This document shows positions 1-13,521 of a stretch of 64,000 bases of DNA, piece after piece (position 1 is the first letter of the stretch; each line of letters begins with the position of its first letter). Under the pieces are notes generated by a model. It saw only the letters and a list, made by a program, of their open reading frames with translations. It was not told where the DNA came from and made no database searches. The position numbers and the translations under genes were made by a program. The stretch comes from Elysia marginata (lineage: Eukaryota > Mollusca > Gastropoda > Plakobranchidae), in NCBI GenBank assembly GCA_019649035.1, contig BMAT01002950.1:508114-572113 (forward strand). The letters are read 5' to 3'.

Positions 1-67
1 AGAAGAAGAAGAAGAAGAAGACGAAAAGTGGATTGGAGAAAGAGAAGAAAAATATAGAAGAAGACTG
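1..67. repeat. AAG-rich purine microsatellite at window edge
   Basis: A perfect (AGA)n run covers the first 20 bases and continues as imperfect AAG/GAA-rich sequence. It lies upstream of the splice acceptor at 306-307, so it is intronic to the lectin gene that follows. Confidence 0.8.
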
Positions 68-307
68 CATTGTATTCTTTCTTTGCCCTGTCAATCCAGT
101 CATATGAAAAATCTATCATGAAGTTAATCATTTGTAATAATAGATATAGACAATCATAAATATTTTTTACAACGATTAGATTCTTTTAAAATTGTATCAT
201 ACGTGTATCATTGTCTTGTGAATACCATTCAATCAACTTAAAAATCTAACATAAAGTTAATGATTTTTTAATAACATTATTTTCCCTTTCTTTCCCTATC
301 TTCCTAG

Positions 308-1110
308 CTTTGAGTGCACTTCCGACAGTTGACACATCATGTCCAAGTGGTCCGGTCAGTGTGTTTGGTAAAAAAAGTTTTAGTATTCTAGGCAACACCT
401 GTTTTATGTTCATGACAACTGACAAAGTCAAATATGAGACTGCTTTGAAAATGTGCCAGAGTGGCCTAGGAACTCTCGCAATGCCCAAAACAAAAGATGT
501 TAACGACTTTCTGCTGCAGGAAATGAAAAAACGTAATCTAAACGAACCTATGTGGATAGGGATGAATGATAAAGCGAAAGAAGGAACGTACGTCTGGGAA
601 GACGGCTCTGATGTCAGAGCATGGGGCAATATGGATAATAATAATGGCGGATTGTTTGGTGAAGAAGAAGATTGCATGGTTTTAAATCCACAAGATAAAA
701 AGTGGCACGATTACGGATGCTCAGATTTCAATTTTTTCGCAAACATCGGGGGATTCGGCAATGAAAAACTCCCTTTCATTTGTCAGTATCCTTTAAAAAA
801 GGATCGACGCAGCGACGCTAAAATCAAGAAAGACAACAAGGTTGACGATGTGAAAGGGCAAGGAGATAAAACTGATGATGACAAAAAGCAAGGCGATAAT
901 ATAGATGACAATAGAAAGCCTAGTGATGACAAAATGCTTAGAAAGAAACCTGATGACGACGCTCAAGGAGATAAAGTTGATGATGGCAAAAGACAAGGGG
1001 ATAAGGTTGAGCCTGATTGTCCAACGTTTATTTGCCCTGATCTAGACTGCGGTATGGATGGATATAAAATAATAAATGACTGTGAAGTTTGTAAATGTGC
1101 GGGAACCTAA
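308..1110 (+). CDS. C-type-lectin-like protein with Asp/Lys repeat linker and antistasin-like tail (last exon, 5' part outside window)
   Basis: The exon begins after a pyrimidine-rich tract and TTCCTAG acceptor (AG at 306-307). Its frame needs one base from the previous exon (phase 1). The start codon and any signal peptide are therefore upstream of the window, and the TTG at 310 is not a start. Counting that codon as residue 1, residues 11-160 form a C-type-lectin-like domain. Cys49/Cys158 and Cys122/Cys137 fit the two conserved disulfides, Cys11/Cys31 fit the extra pair of the long form, WIGMND (82-87) is the WIGL-type core, and WHDYGC replaces WND. I see no canonical EPN or QPD sugar/calcium motif, so calcium-dependent sugar binding is doubtful. 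Residues ~163-235 are a charged linker of roughly 10-residue units such as VDDGKRQGDK. The last ~30 residues, with a Cys-x4-Cys spacing followed by CEVCKC, resemble an antistasin-type repeat (protease-inhibitor family). A secreted recognition protein is likely; the ligand is unknown. Confidence 0.85.
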
Positions 1111-1265
1111 ATTGTTGCAACTATGATGATCTATTTACAACTTTCATCATTAATTCTATCTGCTCAAACTTTTTGTAAATGATTAAAAAAATCAAGACTA
1201 CCTAATTTTAAAATGGCTTTACGTTTGAAAACAAGATTTTTTAATGACCAACAAAAAAAAGAAGA

Positions 1266-1362
1266 AATAAAAGTCTCAGGTTTAGTCTCTAAAAGATACT
1301 TTCTGACGGTTTTCTTATGCTCAGGTAGGGGCGATTCACTTTGTCTGCCAAAATACAATAAA
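1266..1362 (+). promoter_or_regulatory. Candidate polyadenylation signals of the lectin gene
   Basis: AATAAA occurs at 1266-1271 and again at 1357-1362, about 155 and 250 bases after the lectin stop codon. Either could end the transcript. The GA microsatellite starts about 60 bases further on. Confidence 0.5.
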
Positions 1363-1423
1363 GTAGCTGCTTTGGACAAATTTGTTGCCTCCTTTATCTC
1401 TATGTTGTCTTTATTTTGTGTTT

Positions 1424-1500
<77 letters not shown>
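1424..1500. repeat. (GA)n microsatellite
   Basis: An uninterrupted GA array apart from two GGA interruptions. It immediately follows the probable end of the lectin transcript. Confidence 0.95.
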
Positions 1501-1504
<4 letters not shown>

Positions 1505-2844
1505 CCTCAAACTAGATTTTAATTGCTAGCTTTAGAAAAGGAGAAGGAAAAACCAATTTAGTTTAACACTATAGAGATGGATAGATTTGAATTCTAGTAT
1601 TCAATTATTTTTATTAAGTTTCTTCAACAGACTTTCATCTTTTATTCTGCCCCCTCTTTCCATCTGTCTAAATGGTTCCATATCTCTGACTATTTTCTGT
1701 CTCTTTCTCTCATTATACATTTGTCCTCCGTCTTTAACCTTTTTAAAGTACTCCAGTTTAGAAAAGAAATAAAACTTTGCTATGATCCTATTTTTCAATG
1801 TTAAGAATAAGCTACATTTGAAACAAATTTTGCATTTGAGATAGAAAGATGTTATGGATCATAGAGCATCAGAGTAGTTTGAAATGTGTGGTTTCTACAA
1901 ACATTTAGTTCTGTTCTGTTTGATGCGAGTTACTTATCGTTGACCCACAAAAAGGCAGACATGACCATATATTTTATGCGATCCCACAATAAAGTACCAT
2001 AATTTTAACTGTATAAACATTTTAACACAAAATAGTACAGAAGTTGAGAACAAAATATAAGGCACAACTGCACATGTAATTTGTTTTTCTTCTAAGTAAA
2101 TTGGATTTCATATTAGTTTTCCAAACGATTTATAGCTTTAAAATTGTATAAGCAAGCATAATAACAGATAATAACTTTCACTGCCATCGTCCAATATTCA
2201 ATCTTCACTTCTCACTTTCACAACACCAATTGATCACATGCCGATAAGGCTTAACAGTCGCTGACGCTTGACTTTTCCCCGTTCCTCTGCAACCAGAGTC
2301 GCCGCTGTTGATAATGATGTTTATGTAAGCTTACCTCTCAGACCGCGCTCTTAGTCTTGCGGTCAAACCTAAGAAACTGGGCGTCCGCTTGGTCAACATC
2401 ATGCTTAAAATGTCTCTTGGCCAAGGAATGCAATTTATCTTAAGTTTCGTGTAAGTAGTCACCTGGTATGTACTTCATTCACAGTCAGACATTGAGAGCC
2501 AGCACTGTAATCTATCCAGGTTAAGCTGAACCTAACAAGGCTTTTCTTATTTTGGCCAGATTGTGGTCAGAGTATAAAGTTGTTGTGATTAAAGTAGCTT
2601 CGATCATTAGGGTCAAGCGAGTAAGACCTAATATTGCATGGGTTGGTCAAGAAGTCAATAAAAAAATCTTCCTCTTCGAAAACTTCACTAAATTGAGTCC
2701 ATATTATCTTTGGAAATTGGAAAAAAGCACTTTTTGTCAAACATTAGTGCTGTTGATCAGAAGAAAAATATTTCTATTGCCATGGATTAGGTTCCGCAGG
2801 GAAAGGGAAAGAGGGGCATGCTGTTTGGACCACGAAAAGGGAAG

Positions 2845-2975
2845 GGGACTTAATACTTGGAAAGTGATGGAATGGGGTTAAGAAGCTGGCGCAGAACAGT
2901 TGTTGGTCTGTGACCTACAGGCTCTATCCTGACAAAGGGGGTGACAAAGATAATGATGATGATGTTACAAATTTA
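2845..2975 (+). repeat. Possible 3' end of an RTE-like LINE
   Basis: One frame reads LRSWRRTVVGL followed by a stop at about 2880-2912, resembling the WRRTVVGLC-type end of RTE-like reverse transcriptases. A GAT-rich tail (AAAGATAATGATGATGATG) follows at about 2948. The match is short and the upstream frame does not stay open, so this is tentative. Confidence 0.3.
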
Positions 2976-3217
2976 TTTTCTTCATGAAAACATGCTGTAC
3001 GCATTTTTGAACGAGAGCAGTCGATGGCATGAAATAATTATATTAGTCTTAAGGTAAAAGCGTTTTAGGTAATTCCCATTGCTGGTTTAAAAACCAGTAC
3101 GGTAGTCATGCATTTTTATCAGCTCGAATATTTTATCACCAGGACCCTGGATTGTACTTTATACCCCAAGCACTAAAATAATGAGATCTTGGAGATATGG
3201 TGGGGGATGAAAAAAGT

Positions 3218-3289
3218 TATCAACATGTACATACGTGTTGTTATGTAACTTTGTATCAACATGTACATACATGTTGTTATATAACTTTG
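3218..3289. repeat. Tandem pair of 36-bp palindromic units
   Basis: Two head-to-tail copies (3218-3253 and 3254-3289) differ at only a few positions. Each holds an internal palindrome, AACATGTACATACATGTT in the second copy. The repeat could fold into two adjacent hairpins. No function is evident. Confidence 0.85.
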
Positions 3290-5521
3290 TATTGACAGAG
3301 CAAACTTGAATTCTTGAGTAGTTATTTGTTCATCAACAGTTAAACCGGTATACCTAGATTTCTAAGGGTCTAACTTCGTTTATAGATACGCAAACACTTC
3401 CTTAATGTGTTTAAAAATATTTTGTAACGCTTTATTTGCCCTGAAAAGAGTACAATTTGGCCAATGTAGTTTGAATGCATCTAGCCTTGACCTGTCTTCA
3501 TTTCTTTGATGTTTCCTGTGATCACCTGAAATGACGACATGATACGAGTAAGGACCTTGCAGGACTAAAAGCTGTTTCATGATCCGAGTTGACACGTTGA
3601 TGCGTATCACTAAGTAGGAAGCTTAAGGCAAAGCGGTATGGCCTGGTCTAGGCCTACTTGAATGACAAGAAGCCGTCTCTGGTTTCGACACGCCCACCGC
3701 AAGTTGGTAGATCCAGTTCGACAAAATTTTTATGTACATAATAAAACATCGTAAAGAAAACATACATTAAATTTAATATCCTCTATCAAATGTTTTTTAA
3801 ACGGGGAAGACTGGGGTCCTTGACTAAAGAGTGAAGGATGCGATAAAGTGAGGCGGCTACGAAAATTCAAATACAAAGTCAAAACTTTTACATACCTTTA
3901 GAGCTTTCTGTACGAATTTTTATGAGATTAAAGAGGGTGTACAAGAGAACCAATAGCTTAAGCTTTTTGCATATCCTGATGCATTTCCTTTCAAAGAAAT
4001 TCGAAGAGCAGAGAGACTAAACAAGTTTTACTGAGATGCATAACAAGTGATTTCAAAGCTCTCGTACAGTTTCTTACGTAGGTGTAAAATATCGCGATGT
4101 TTTGCCTGTTTTACGTTTGGAGTACTACGATTTAGTGAGCATTAACTCATGGTTTTTAAAGTTAAAAATAGTTTTTTAAATGATATTATGATACTGCAAA
4201 GAGAGTGGAGAGAATATTGAGAAGTTGTTTTGTTCAATTTCTTATTTTGACTCAGCTAGGTCAACCTCAGAGTTCAGAAATAGAAGATCTGTTTCATATC
4301 AGTCATTGATTTTCTGAGAGCACAAATCGAAGGATGCTACGATGCTTAACCATTAAAAGAAATTAGGCCTTAACGAAGTAAATTTCATTTGTATCAACAT
4401 TCCGCTGTCATCGTAAATAGAAGCGAATATGTGAGAATTGTGTGTTTTCATAAGCCATAACCCTATAATTTTAGTTATTTGGCTGGAACTAGTGAAAGGC
4501 TTTCTCTATTTGAAATTTTTTTCTTTTCGTTGGGTTGGAACTGCTTGTAAATGGAAAAAAAAACTGTTCCCTATGATTATTTCCTTGTTTCTTATATTTA
4601 TAGCTTCAAAAGTTAGAAAGTGTGGTTTTTAGATCATTACATCAATTTTTTTTTCTACATTACCGTACATGTATTTAGAACGTGAATGGCAAATTACTGA
4701 AAATTCCAGTTAAAATGAAGCAACTGCACAGAACGGCAGTGAATTGGATAGAGCAGATAAAAGGGACAACAACAATCATTCTCTAAGTTATAAGAGATGA
4801 AGCTTTGATGTAACGCTGGCCACAAATAATCGAGACTATGCTTTAAAATCTATACAGCATTTTTAACTCTCACAACGAAGAGTATTAGATTTTGAGGCAC
4901 GTTGATGGGCCTATATTAAAGAGCTATTAGAATAATTATCACACCAGCCTTGAGCCTAAAGAAATTATTCCAAACGGGACCGGAACCATTTAACCGTTAT
5001 CAGATTTTAGAGGTACCAAACCATGGGACAAGAATAGAGACTATTAACGTTACCCAAAGACAGTAACAAGCGCTTATCACACTTGACAACTTTAGGTATC
5101 CATATGATAATTAGATATATGCTTAAACGGCTTCATCGAAACAGGACCCTGGTGACGAGAACTTTTATGTGCAAAAACATTTAATCTATGAGAAAAACAC
5201 CTTTCCCCTGGTACACTTCATTTTTGAAAATTTATCACAAGGTTCTCAGACCGATTGAATTGCTTCAAATTGAGCGAATTCTGTCCGTTTTATTCTCATT
5301 TCCACTACATTTCCATAAGATTAAATCAATAACATTTATCTTATGGAAATGCAATAACATTAAAGATCACTCTGTGTGGTATTTGTCATAACAACAAAGA
5401 AATGGTCATATTCCATGTGTATTAGATGATACAAAAGTCACGTTCTGCATGCATAAAAAAGGGTTTCAAACTGAGGGATCATTGAATGTGAACCCAACAC
5501 GTATTTTTCTACCCTTCTTTC

Positions 5522-5619
5522 TTGTTGTTGTTGTTGTTGTTTTTCTTCTTCTCCTCATCCTCCTCCTCCTCCTCCTCCTCCTCCTTCTTCTTCTTCTTCT
5601 TCTTCTTCTTCTTCTTCTT

Positions 5620-5650
<31 letters not shown>

Positions 5651-5680
5651 TTCTTCCTCTTCTTCTGCTTCTTCTTCTTT
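5522..5680. repeat. Compound triplet array (TTG)n-(TCC)n-(TTC)n
   Basis: TTG repeats (5522-5540) pass into TCC repeats (about 5552-5583) and then a long TTC run (about 5584-5680). The poly-Leu and poly-Phe/Ser open frames seen here are simple consequences of the triplet period. A polypurine:polypyrimidine tract of this length can form intramolecular triplex DNA. Confidence 0.95.
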
Positions 5681-8600
5681 GTCCTTAGGCAATTTTCACA
5701 CGACAGAATGCCTTTAAAGTACCGTAGCTTATAAGTAAAAATCCACGCAAAATATTATGTAATTCTATCACGAGACGGAATTGTTCTGCATGGGTAATTA
5801 TTTTAATGGAAATGGCTCTTAAGAAAAATCGGAACATGGCGTGAGAACTTTATTTAAACAAAATCTCTGCATGCGTAATGATAATACAAAAACATTTGAA
5901 ACTCCTAAACAAAAAAACAAAAACAAATGAAAAATATCCAAAACTAGATAAAATCAAAAAGAAACATATCTGTACAACTAATTATTAATAATATTCTCTT
6001 GTCCTCTTTACGGTTCACATCCTTATTATGTCTACCTGATTTTTTTATTCTGCTTTGTCGGTTCTTGCATTTCTATCTCTGCCTTTATTAATGTACACCT
6101 TCTTAACAATCCCATTTCAGACTACTCCTCTCAAAAAATCCTCTCCTACTCCCTAGATGTTTCTATCAAGTAATATGCAAATATATTCATTATGTCTGAT
6201 TTTGTATGACACTAGTTGTGTTGACCCTAAAAAAGTAAGAAATCTATGCACTTAGACGTAAAAAAATCGGTACCCTCTTCCTTTAATCTACTTATTTACT
6301 GTACTGTGTGCACTTACAAAGTGAGAGTCTGAGCACGAATGTTTTCTTTTAAAGCTATGAACAGTGTCAGCTGCAGGTCTGACTTTTTGAGGAACTTGAT
6401 AATAACAGAACTGCAACAGTCAAACTTTCATGAGATTTTCCCAACACATAAACTAGCATTAGATTAACAGAGAAGCACAAAATGTAGCATGTCAACTGTA
6501 AGCCCTGCTCAGTCTGTCAGGCAATAATTACACATGCAGGAGCAAGAATGAGCCGTCAGGCATCTTGATCACACAGCTAAAACATGTGACAAATTCGTTT
6601 CTCGGTCAGACACTTAGCGTGGCATATTCAAATTATTGTTAGGTCTGATCTCGTTCCAAATTCTTTAACTGTATATAAATACTTCACACGACAAATTTGT
6701 TGGCAAGTACCGTTTCAGTCTAGAACTGGTTTGTTTTAAAATGTTTCCTCCGTTGAAAGGCTAATAATTAATTAAACTCAAAGATGTATCGATATAATGG
6801 AACACTCATAATCATACTAAAGATTTTGCGCGGAAGCGCAACCTAAGCCCACGAAATTTAAAGACGCGATTGATCTGCTTTAAAAAATGTACGCTGCTCT
6901 TTTGTCGAAGTTAAATGCCACATTCGCTGTTTGTTTTTTGTTTTTTAAATTTCATTGGCCCTTTGAACGTACTGTTGTGTTAAAGAAAAACGTTTTAATT
7001 GTCATATCGGCAAACTGCCACAAAATTAATCTTGTTACCACGAGTGGTAACGAACGTGGAGGCCTATTTTTTGGTGGGATGGGGTGTTTCACACTCTTGA
7101 ACTATATTATCCCTTTTCTCTGCGGCTACTGTTGAAGTGATTTGGCCAAGCATGAAAGATCAAGGCTACAACAAAACTTAACCTTTTAACACCAAATTTA
7201 TAATGTTTTAGTAAGTAGTTTCGGATGTGGATCATTCTGACCTTTTGAAATGTTATTATAGAAAACAAAAATGCTCAATGAAGTACTTCTGTGCAATAGA
7301 TTCAAGGCAACTATTTTTATCCCGGCTTTTCTGCAAAAATGGATTGTCTTGGTATGTATAGGCATAATGAGCTTCGAGCTGGTTGAAGGGGGGAGAGGCA
7401 GTAGGCAATTACTTAACAAACGGGTTTCTGTAATTATAAGAGACTGAAAAGCATTGTCATTCACAATATTGTTGATAAAAAATATAACTTTTTAAATATT
7501 TTTAAACCGTTGAAATCCATCAACGCATAATTGCTCGTTCCTTAGGTCTATGGTTGTTGTACACCATCAGCCAGTCCATGATATAAGATGATTAAGTCTT
7601 TCATTCCGAGAAACTGCCTGAAAGGCTCTACCTTCACGATATTGGTACTTAAGTTTTATTTAAGTTGGTGAAAAGCGTGTATGGGTTTTCGTTTTCTTAT
7701 CTCTTTTTGACACTTGAATATAACCGTCCACATTGACTCCCTGCCTGTATATAAATTTGGCAACTTTAGGCACCTACAGTATACGTTTGACCACTGGTTG
7801 TCATCTCAGCCAGGCCCCAGCTACAGGCTGCAAGAGGAACAGAAACAGAGGACAACAACTAGAGAGGTTAAGAGAGGAAAACCTACAAGATCACGGTAAT
7901 CCTCTCGGTAGCGACACAACAAATGATAAGTGCATAAGGATAGTTGAAAAAAATTCCGATAGCAGCATTTAAAAGAAATATTCAAAAGAAAAAGAATAAA
8001 AGGAAAAAAAGTTGAACAAACATTGGTGATTTTTAATATCACAGAAAGTTTAAGCCATAAAATATCTTGGACAAACTCATAAAATTATTTCAGACTCCCT
8101 TATGACTTATTAACTCACTAGTGCTTACAACTTTAGCGTATTAAAATATTATTCTTTTCCATACTGCGTCCAGTTAGTTTTGCAGCTCATTGGCACAAAC
8201 GCACTTCTTTTAACATTTTTTTAGACAAATCGTAGTTTTGTATCGTATCCCAAAAAGTCTCTTCATTTGAGAAGGGTTTAGGTTCTCTGTTGAAAAAAAA
8301 AACTCACAAAATTTCGTTGCTCTGATTTCTTTCACCACTCTGGTGGCACACAACGGCCGTTAGAAATCTGAGTCTGATAGATTTCGTATTGTTTGTACAT
8401 CTAGATATGAAAACTTTAATTTACACATTATATTAACAACATTTCAAAAATTTAACGCCATCATCGTAATGCCGTGGCTCAGGCCTAAGCCTATTTCAAG
8501 ACCTCAGCTCTTATTGAAGAGAGGATAAAAGCTACAGAACGAGTCCCCAACAAAATTCCTGCACTCTAAAAACGGGAATACCTAATCCTCCCGACTTAAG

Positions 8601-9376
8601 CCTGGCAACCAACACATAAGTCTTGCCTCTGAACTAATTGTAGACAAGGAAAGGCTATGTGCCAACATTTTTATAATACTTCCTTTTACTATTTTCACTT
8701 GTTATCAGTAACTTAAGAACATAAAACATGTTCCACTATCTCTATATTTTCTACTTCTTACTTTTTATGTCCTGTCTAATAAGAACGTCTGACCAATTGC
8801 TTTTTACCGCAGACTGTCTCTTCATACCTTTTTAAAAACGGCTTACTTTCTTAAAATTGACAATCAAAACCCATTTTATAATATTACTTTAAAGGTATAT
8901 TCAATCTTGTTACTATGGCGGACAAAAGACAAGTATGTAATGTAAATACCGTGCGAGTATACACTACTTAGCTTTTATATCATCACAGGCAATGATTTAC
9001 AGCTTGCTTTATCAATATGATTGCAAGATCAAAAGAAACTGCCTGTATACTTCACACACCGTTCGGAGGCTTTTGACATAGACATAAATACGTCATGAAA
9101 TCAGGGCAGCTTTTTCAAACAGATATAATATAAAAATCGATTTATCGCTGAAGTTGCTGCTTAAGCTTTCCACCATAACTTATCAAAACTCGGGCTTTTT
9201 ATTTGTTTAAATTGAATATTCACCTTAGTTAAAATACCATTTAGCCTTTACTAAAAAAAAAAAAGGGAACGGTTCAGACAGCACATTGTATTGTTAGTTT
9301 CTAGTATTCAAATGTTCGACTAAATTTTTTAAAGATCATTTTATTCTTTTTATAAATCTAAATCAGTTTTCTATTT

Positions 9377-9378
<2 letters not shown>

Positions 9379-9407
<29 letters not shown>

Positions 9408-9446
9408 TATCTATCTATCTACTTATCTATCTATCTATCTATCTAC

Positions 9447-9480
<34 letters not shown>

Positions 9481-9541
9481 CTCTATCTATCTATCTATCT
9501 GTCTGTCTAATTGTCTGTATTATCTTTCTATCTTTCTGTCT
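9379..9541. repeat. Compound (TCAA)n-(CTAT)n microsatellite
   Basis: TCAA repeats (about 9379-9404) are followed by about 100 bases of CTAT units with CTTAT interruptions, then degenerate CTGT units. Imperfect CTAT-like sequence continues to about 9720. Confidence 0.95.
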
Positions 9542-11232
9542 TAATGCCGATCTCTCTTTAACTATCTATTTTCCAGATATTTGTCCTATTTGCTTTATAC
9601 CTATCCACCTACTGACTTTTTATTTCTTTATCTATTATGTATGTCTTTTGTACTGCCTATTTGTTTATTCCCAACTACTTGTCCTCCTGCCTACCCATTT
9701 AACTACATGTCTATCAATCTACTTCTCGACTATCAGCTTGTCTATTTTTCTTTCTGCCTTTACAATGGGCATACGTCACTTTCTTTCGCAGTAGTCCATA
9801 GCCTCTTTGTTGTGAATGAAACAGATGGACAGGTCTTATAACCCAACATAGTAACACGGCGGCCAAGGACATGCCCTTTCTTTTTGCTTGGTTCCCAGTC
9901 TATTTTCCGTTGGCTCTCAAGTTAACGAGACAGTTTTATCGTCACAGCCCAACCATATTTTACTCGTTGCTGGGCTCTTAACCGTCAGGTGCAATTGGGC
10001 AGGGAAATGCAGTGACTCTTATCATAAAGTGGTCAAGTTTTTTTTAGCTCTTTGATCCTCTCTTTCTCTTAAACGGGTGGATAGTTAGGTGGGACCTTTC
10101 AAGCCTTGATTTATCTTCTCCAAAGTAGACTTGCATCAAATATGTGCTTTTGTTAAAGGTAGATGGGGTGACCCCGATTCAGTTTGCAGTCTTTGTTTAA
10201 TCGAAGTTCTCTCGCATTCTTACCTTCCTTGACCCTATCCATCATCTCCAGCTACTGAAACAAACTCTTCACCTTTGTTCGAAATCCCAATCTGGAAACA
10301 TCAAGAGGAAAAGCAAAAACCACACCGTCTCGTCTGCGGCCTAAACTGTAGGGCCTAAACGTGCTATTCACGTAAAGTTAAGGTGACAAGTAATGCAAAA
10401 TAGAGGACGGCCGAACTCAGCGTCTTTTCCATTACCAAAGCACTGAAAGGAATTCTTGGAGTGCTCAAAAATTCACAATTATAGCAGGCTGTAATTGGCT
10501 TTAGTTTTGACTTAAAGTGAAAATTGAAAGAACAAGGAGAGAGCAATGAGACCAAAGCGCCGTTCCGATTGTTCATTTTTTGTTGCCATAAAATGCTTCC
10601 TGTCGGAAAGACTAGAAAGATCGCTTGAGAAAAGGTGCAAAAAAGCCTCGGATGTATCGATTGCCACCGTCCAAAATTTGTGAATGATTATGATGCTGTA
10701 CATAAAGTGTGAAATAATAAAAGCTTTTCATTGACATAGCTCTCAACATCCGAGAGTCTATAAAATGACCGAGCGTGGACAAACAGTTTATCGTAAGCGA
10801 TGGACGAAAGTACAGTTCGATGGTCATATTTAGAAAAAAGGCAATATCCAAAATCTCACTGGAAAATAGTTGCAAATACTTGTCTCTAAAGAATTAAGTA
10901 GAAGCAGTATACAGTAGCATCCAAAAATCCAGCATTTCAAAGGCATAACCCACACCAGTCTGTACAACGTGCCTGTAAAAAATTGTTATAAACCTTGAGT
11001 TGTTGTGGATATAGCTGGGCCGTTCATGAACGTTCTGATATTTGTGTCTGGGAGGGGGAAAGTACAGCTTAGAAGACCGAAAATCTATCACGTAGAGTTT
11101 GATCCATGATGGCTCTAAAATAGAACCATATCTGGTTCTTTAAAAAAATACGGCACACAACTGAAACAAACGTCTGATTAAAAACACCTGTATGTTCTAC
11201 CCTTTTCTTGTGAAAATATTTGGTGAAAATTG

Positions 11233-11292
11233 NNNAAAAAAAAAAAAAAAAAAAAAAAAACAACTGGGCGTTTCACAGTTGTTTTTTTTTTT
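11233..11292. repeat. Perfect foldback with A/T arms next to a 3-N assembly gap
   Basis: Three N bases (11233-11235) precede a 25-base A run (11236-11260) and CAACTG. A 9-base spacer (11267-11275) separates these from CAGTTG and 11 T. Bases 11250-11266 and 11276-11292 pair perfectly over 17 bp. The gap probably reflects assembly difficulty at this hairpin. Confidence 0.85.
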
Positions 11293-12391
11293 CGAACAAC
11301 ATTTTGGAGTCTCTTGAATGTTGTGAGATTTGTGATTATCTGTTTAGTAATTGTTATATTTGCAAAAAACGACAGTATAAATTTGTGTTTCTAGTTGCTT
11401 GATGTACACGTCAAGTTTCAAAATATTTAATATAGCAACAAAAAAACATATCTTTTTTAAAATTTTGTTTATTTTCAAGATGGTCGTCGTTTCCATGACA
11501 ACGTCAACACTTAAGAAAGACTATGAAGTATTTTTTCCTTAAAGGCACTTTAACCTGACTCAGTGTTATAAAACTTTTGTTTTTAGGTAAATAATGAAGC
11601 ATCTGGATCTCACGTGTACCCCCCTCCCACTCCTCAACCATTAAGTCTCTGTGAGTGCTCTCCTACTCTGACACAACACCCACCTTCTCCAACATCCGAT
11701 GTTGCTCTGGCAACCTAATCCAACTACAGGCTTGATTTCAAAGGCATTCTGCACCTCTAGACATGATTTTTTTCGAAGTGGTGCTCTTGGTAAAAATGCC
11801 AATATTTGATTTCTTCGGTGAAGTGAAATTAATTGAAGTTGTGTAGCAAACGATTATCCCTTACAGAGTTCACGATTGTTTCGATTTATATACAGTGTAT
11901 GTCCAAAGACTAAAAAACTATTAAGTTAGACCTGCAGTCGATATATTCATTAAGCAGGTGCTCAGCCTTTTTTAGCTCTACACTTGTTCTCTCAACACAG
12001 GTGAGAAATATGTCTGAGAATCTTTTAGCGGAAAACTGTCTTTTCTTTTCAAACAGAACGACACCACAAATAACATGGTAGAATCTAGATGTTATCCCAA
12101 AAGTTGGACAAAATAATTAGGCTGACATTGCCTTTCATTGGGCTATTTACATTAAAAATTGCAGGAACAAAGACATCCCTGAATTTTTACCTAAAAAAAC
12201 GCCACCTGCCATCACCCTACTTCTAGTTCCTTCCAGAAAACAATTTGAGTAATTTTACGGGTGCGCTAATGCGGAAAAAACCTGTAATGACAATGGTAAA
12301 CAGAGGCAAAACCTCTTTCTATAGTATGAAGCCTTCGTTCTAAATGTTCACTAAAGGGTTTCATTTCTTTAGTCAAATGGAGTAAATAAAC

Positions 12392-12411
12392 AGAGAGAGA
12401 TAGAGATAGAC

Positions 12412-12454
<43 letters not shown>

Positions 12455-12457
12455 AAG

Positions 12458-12532
<75 letters not shown>
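12392..12532. repeat. Compound (GATA)n-(GA)n microsatellite
   Basis: GATA units from about 12400 to 12475 merge into a pure GA array ending at 12532. Leu-Ser-repeat open frames on the - strand here are not genes. Confidence 0.95.
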
Positions 12533-12536
<4 letters not shown>

Positions 12537-13521
12537 GACAACACTAAAAGTGGGAGCTTTTCTATTACCGTCACAAGACCATCTTTAACCCTAAAACGCA
12601 CCAACTACAGGTGTTGTAATGGTATACGGATATAAGTAATCAGTAAAGAGCGTCCAGAAGTCCAAAGATGGTTCGAAATCTTCATTAAGGGAAACGCGTC
12701 TTGTAAACATGGTTTGGTACATTTTTTTCGTTTACATTTCCTTCCAAATTATACAAGCAGAGAGTTTCTAGCAAATAAATTTAACGAAATTTGACTTGCT
12801 CTGTTTAACAGATAATCTGTTATATTTTGTATTCTGAAACTGGATTGAAAGGGCGCTAACGAACTTAAATGGCCAACCTAATACGCACAGAAGATCAGAT
12901 TAAAACCGGAAAGAATCGTTCAGATCGTTCATGAAAGGCCTACCTGCGTATGGCCTACGAGTTTTGATTTCCAAATGGCATAACTATTGCTGATAAAGAA
13001 GTGCGCCCTCAATTTTAAACTTAAATTCACCTCTAAACTGGTCATTGAAATTGGTTGTAGGAAAGATTTAAAGGTTTCATGTTAAAACTTACTTTCAGAT
13101 AAGATAAGCAAGCCACTTGAATTTTCTACGCGATAATAACAACAAAAGCGTTGTTTGTTTTACTGTCTTTATTGATATTGAGATATCAACGGTGGTTAAC
13201 AAAGTTATGCTTAGAAAAAGTTGTTGTAATGCTAAGATAAATATGTAGACATAATTTGAGTATTAACAGTGTAATAGGAAGGAAAATGCAACAAAAAATA
13301 GTTAAACTTTGTAAATTTTCTGAACTGTACCTTACAGTAAGATCAATATTTGCGTCATTATTTTAAGTGATTATTAGTTAACAGCTACCATGTTGCGTAA
13401 CATTATAATTTCATTTTTGCCACTACTTCTCCTATCTTAATAATGAATTTTAGAATCGAGAAGGTTGAGAAAAAATTGTAAAAATTAAAAACACCAAATT
13501 TTACCCGTTACATTAAATAAG

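Noticed and set aside
246-677. 143-residue - strand frame opposite the lectin exon
   Set aside because: It overlaps the well-supported lectin exon on the other strand and resembles nothing.
5449-5734. Poly-Leu and poly-Phe/Ser open frames
   Set aside because: Produced by the TTG/TCC/TTC triplet array.
12266-12604. 112-residue frame rich in Leu-Ser and Tyr-Leu-Ser-Ile
   Set aside because: The reverse strand of a GATA/GA microsatellite; no flanking exon structure.
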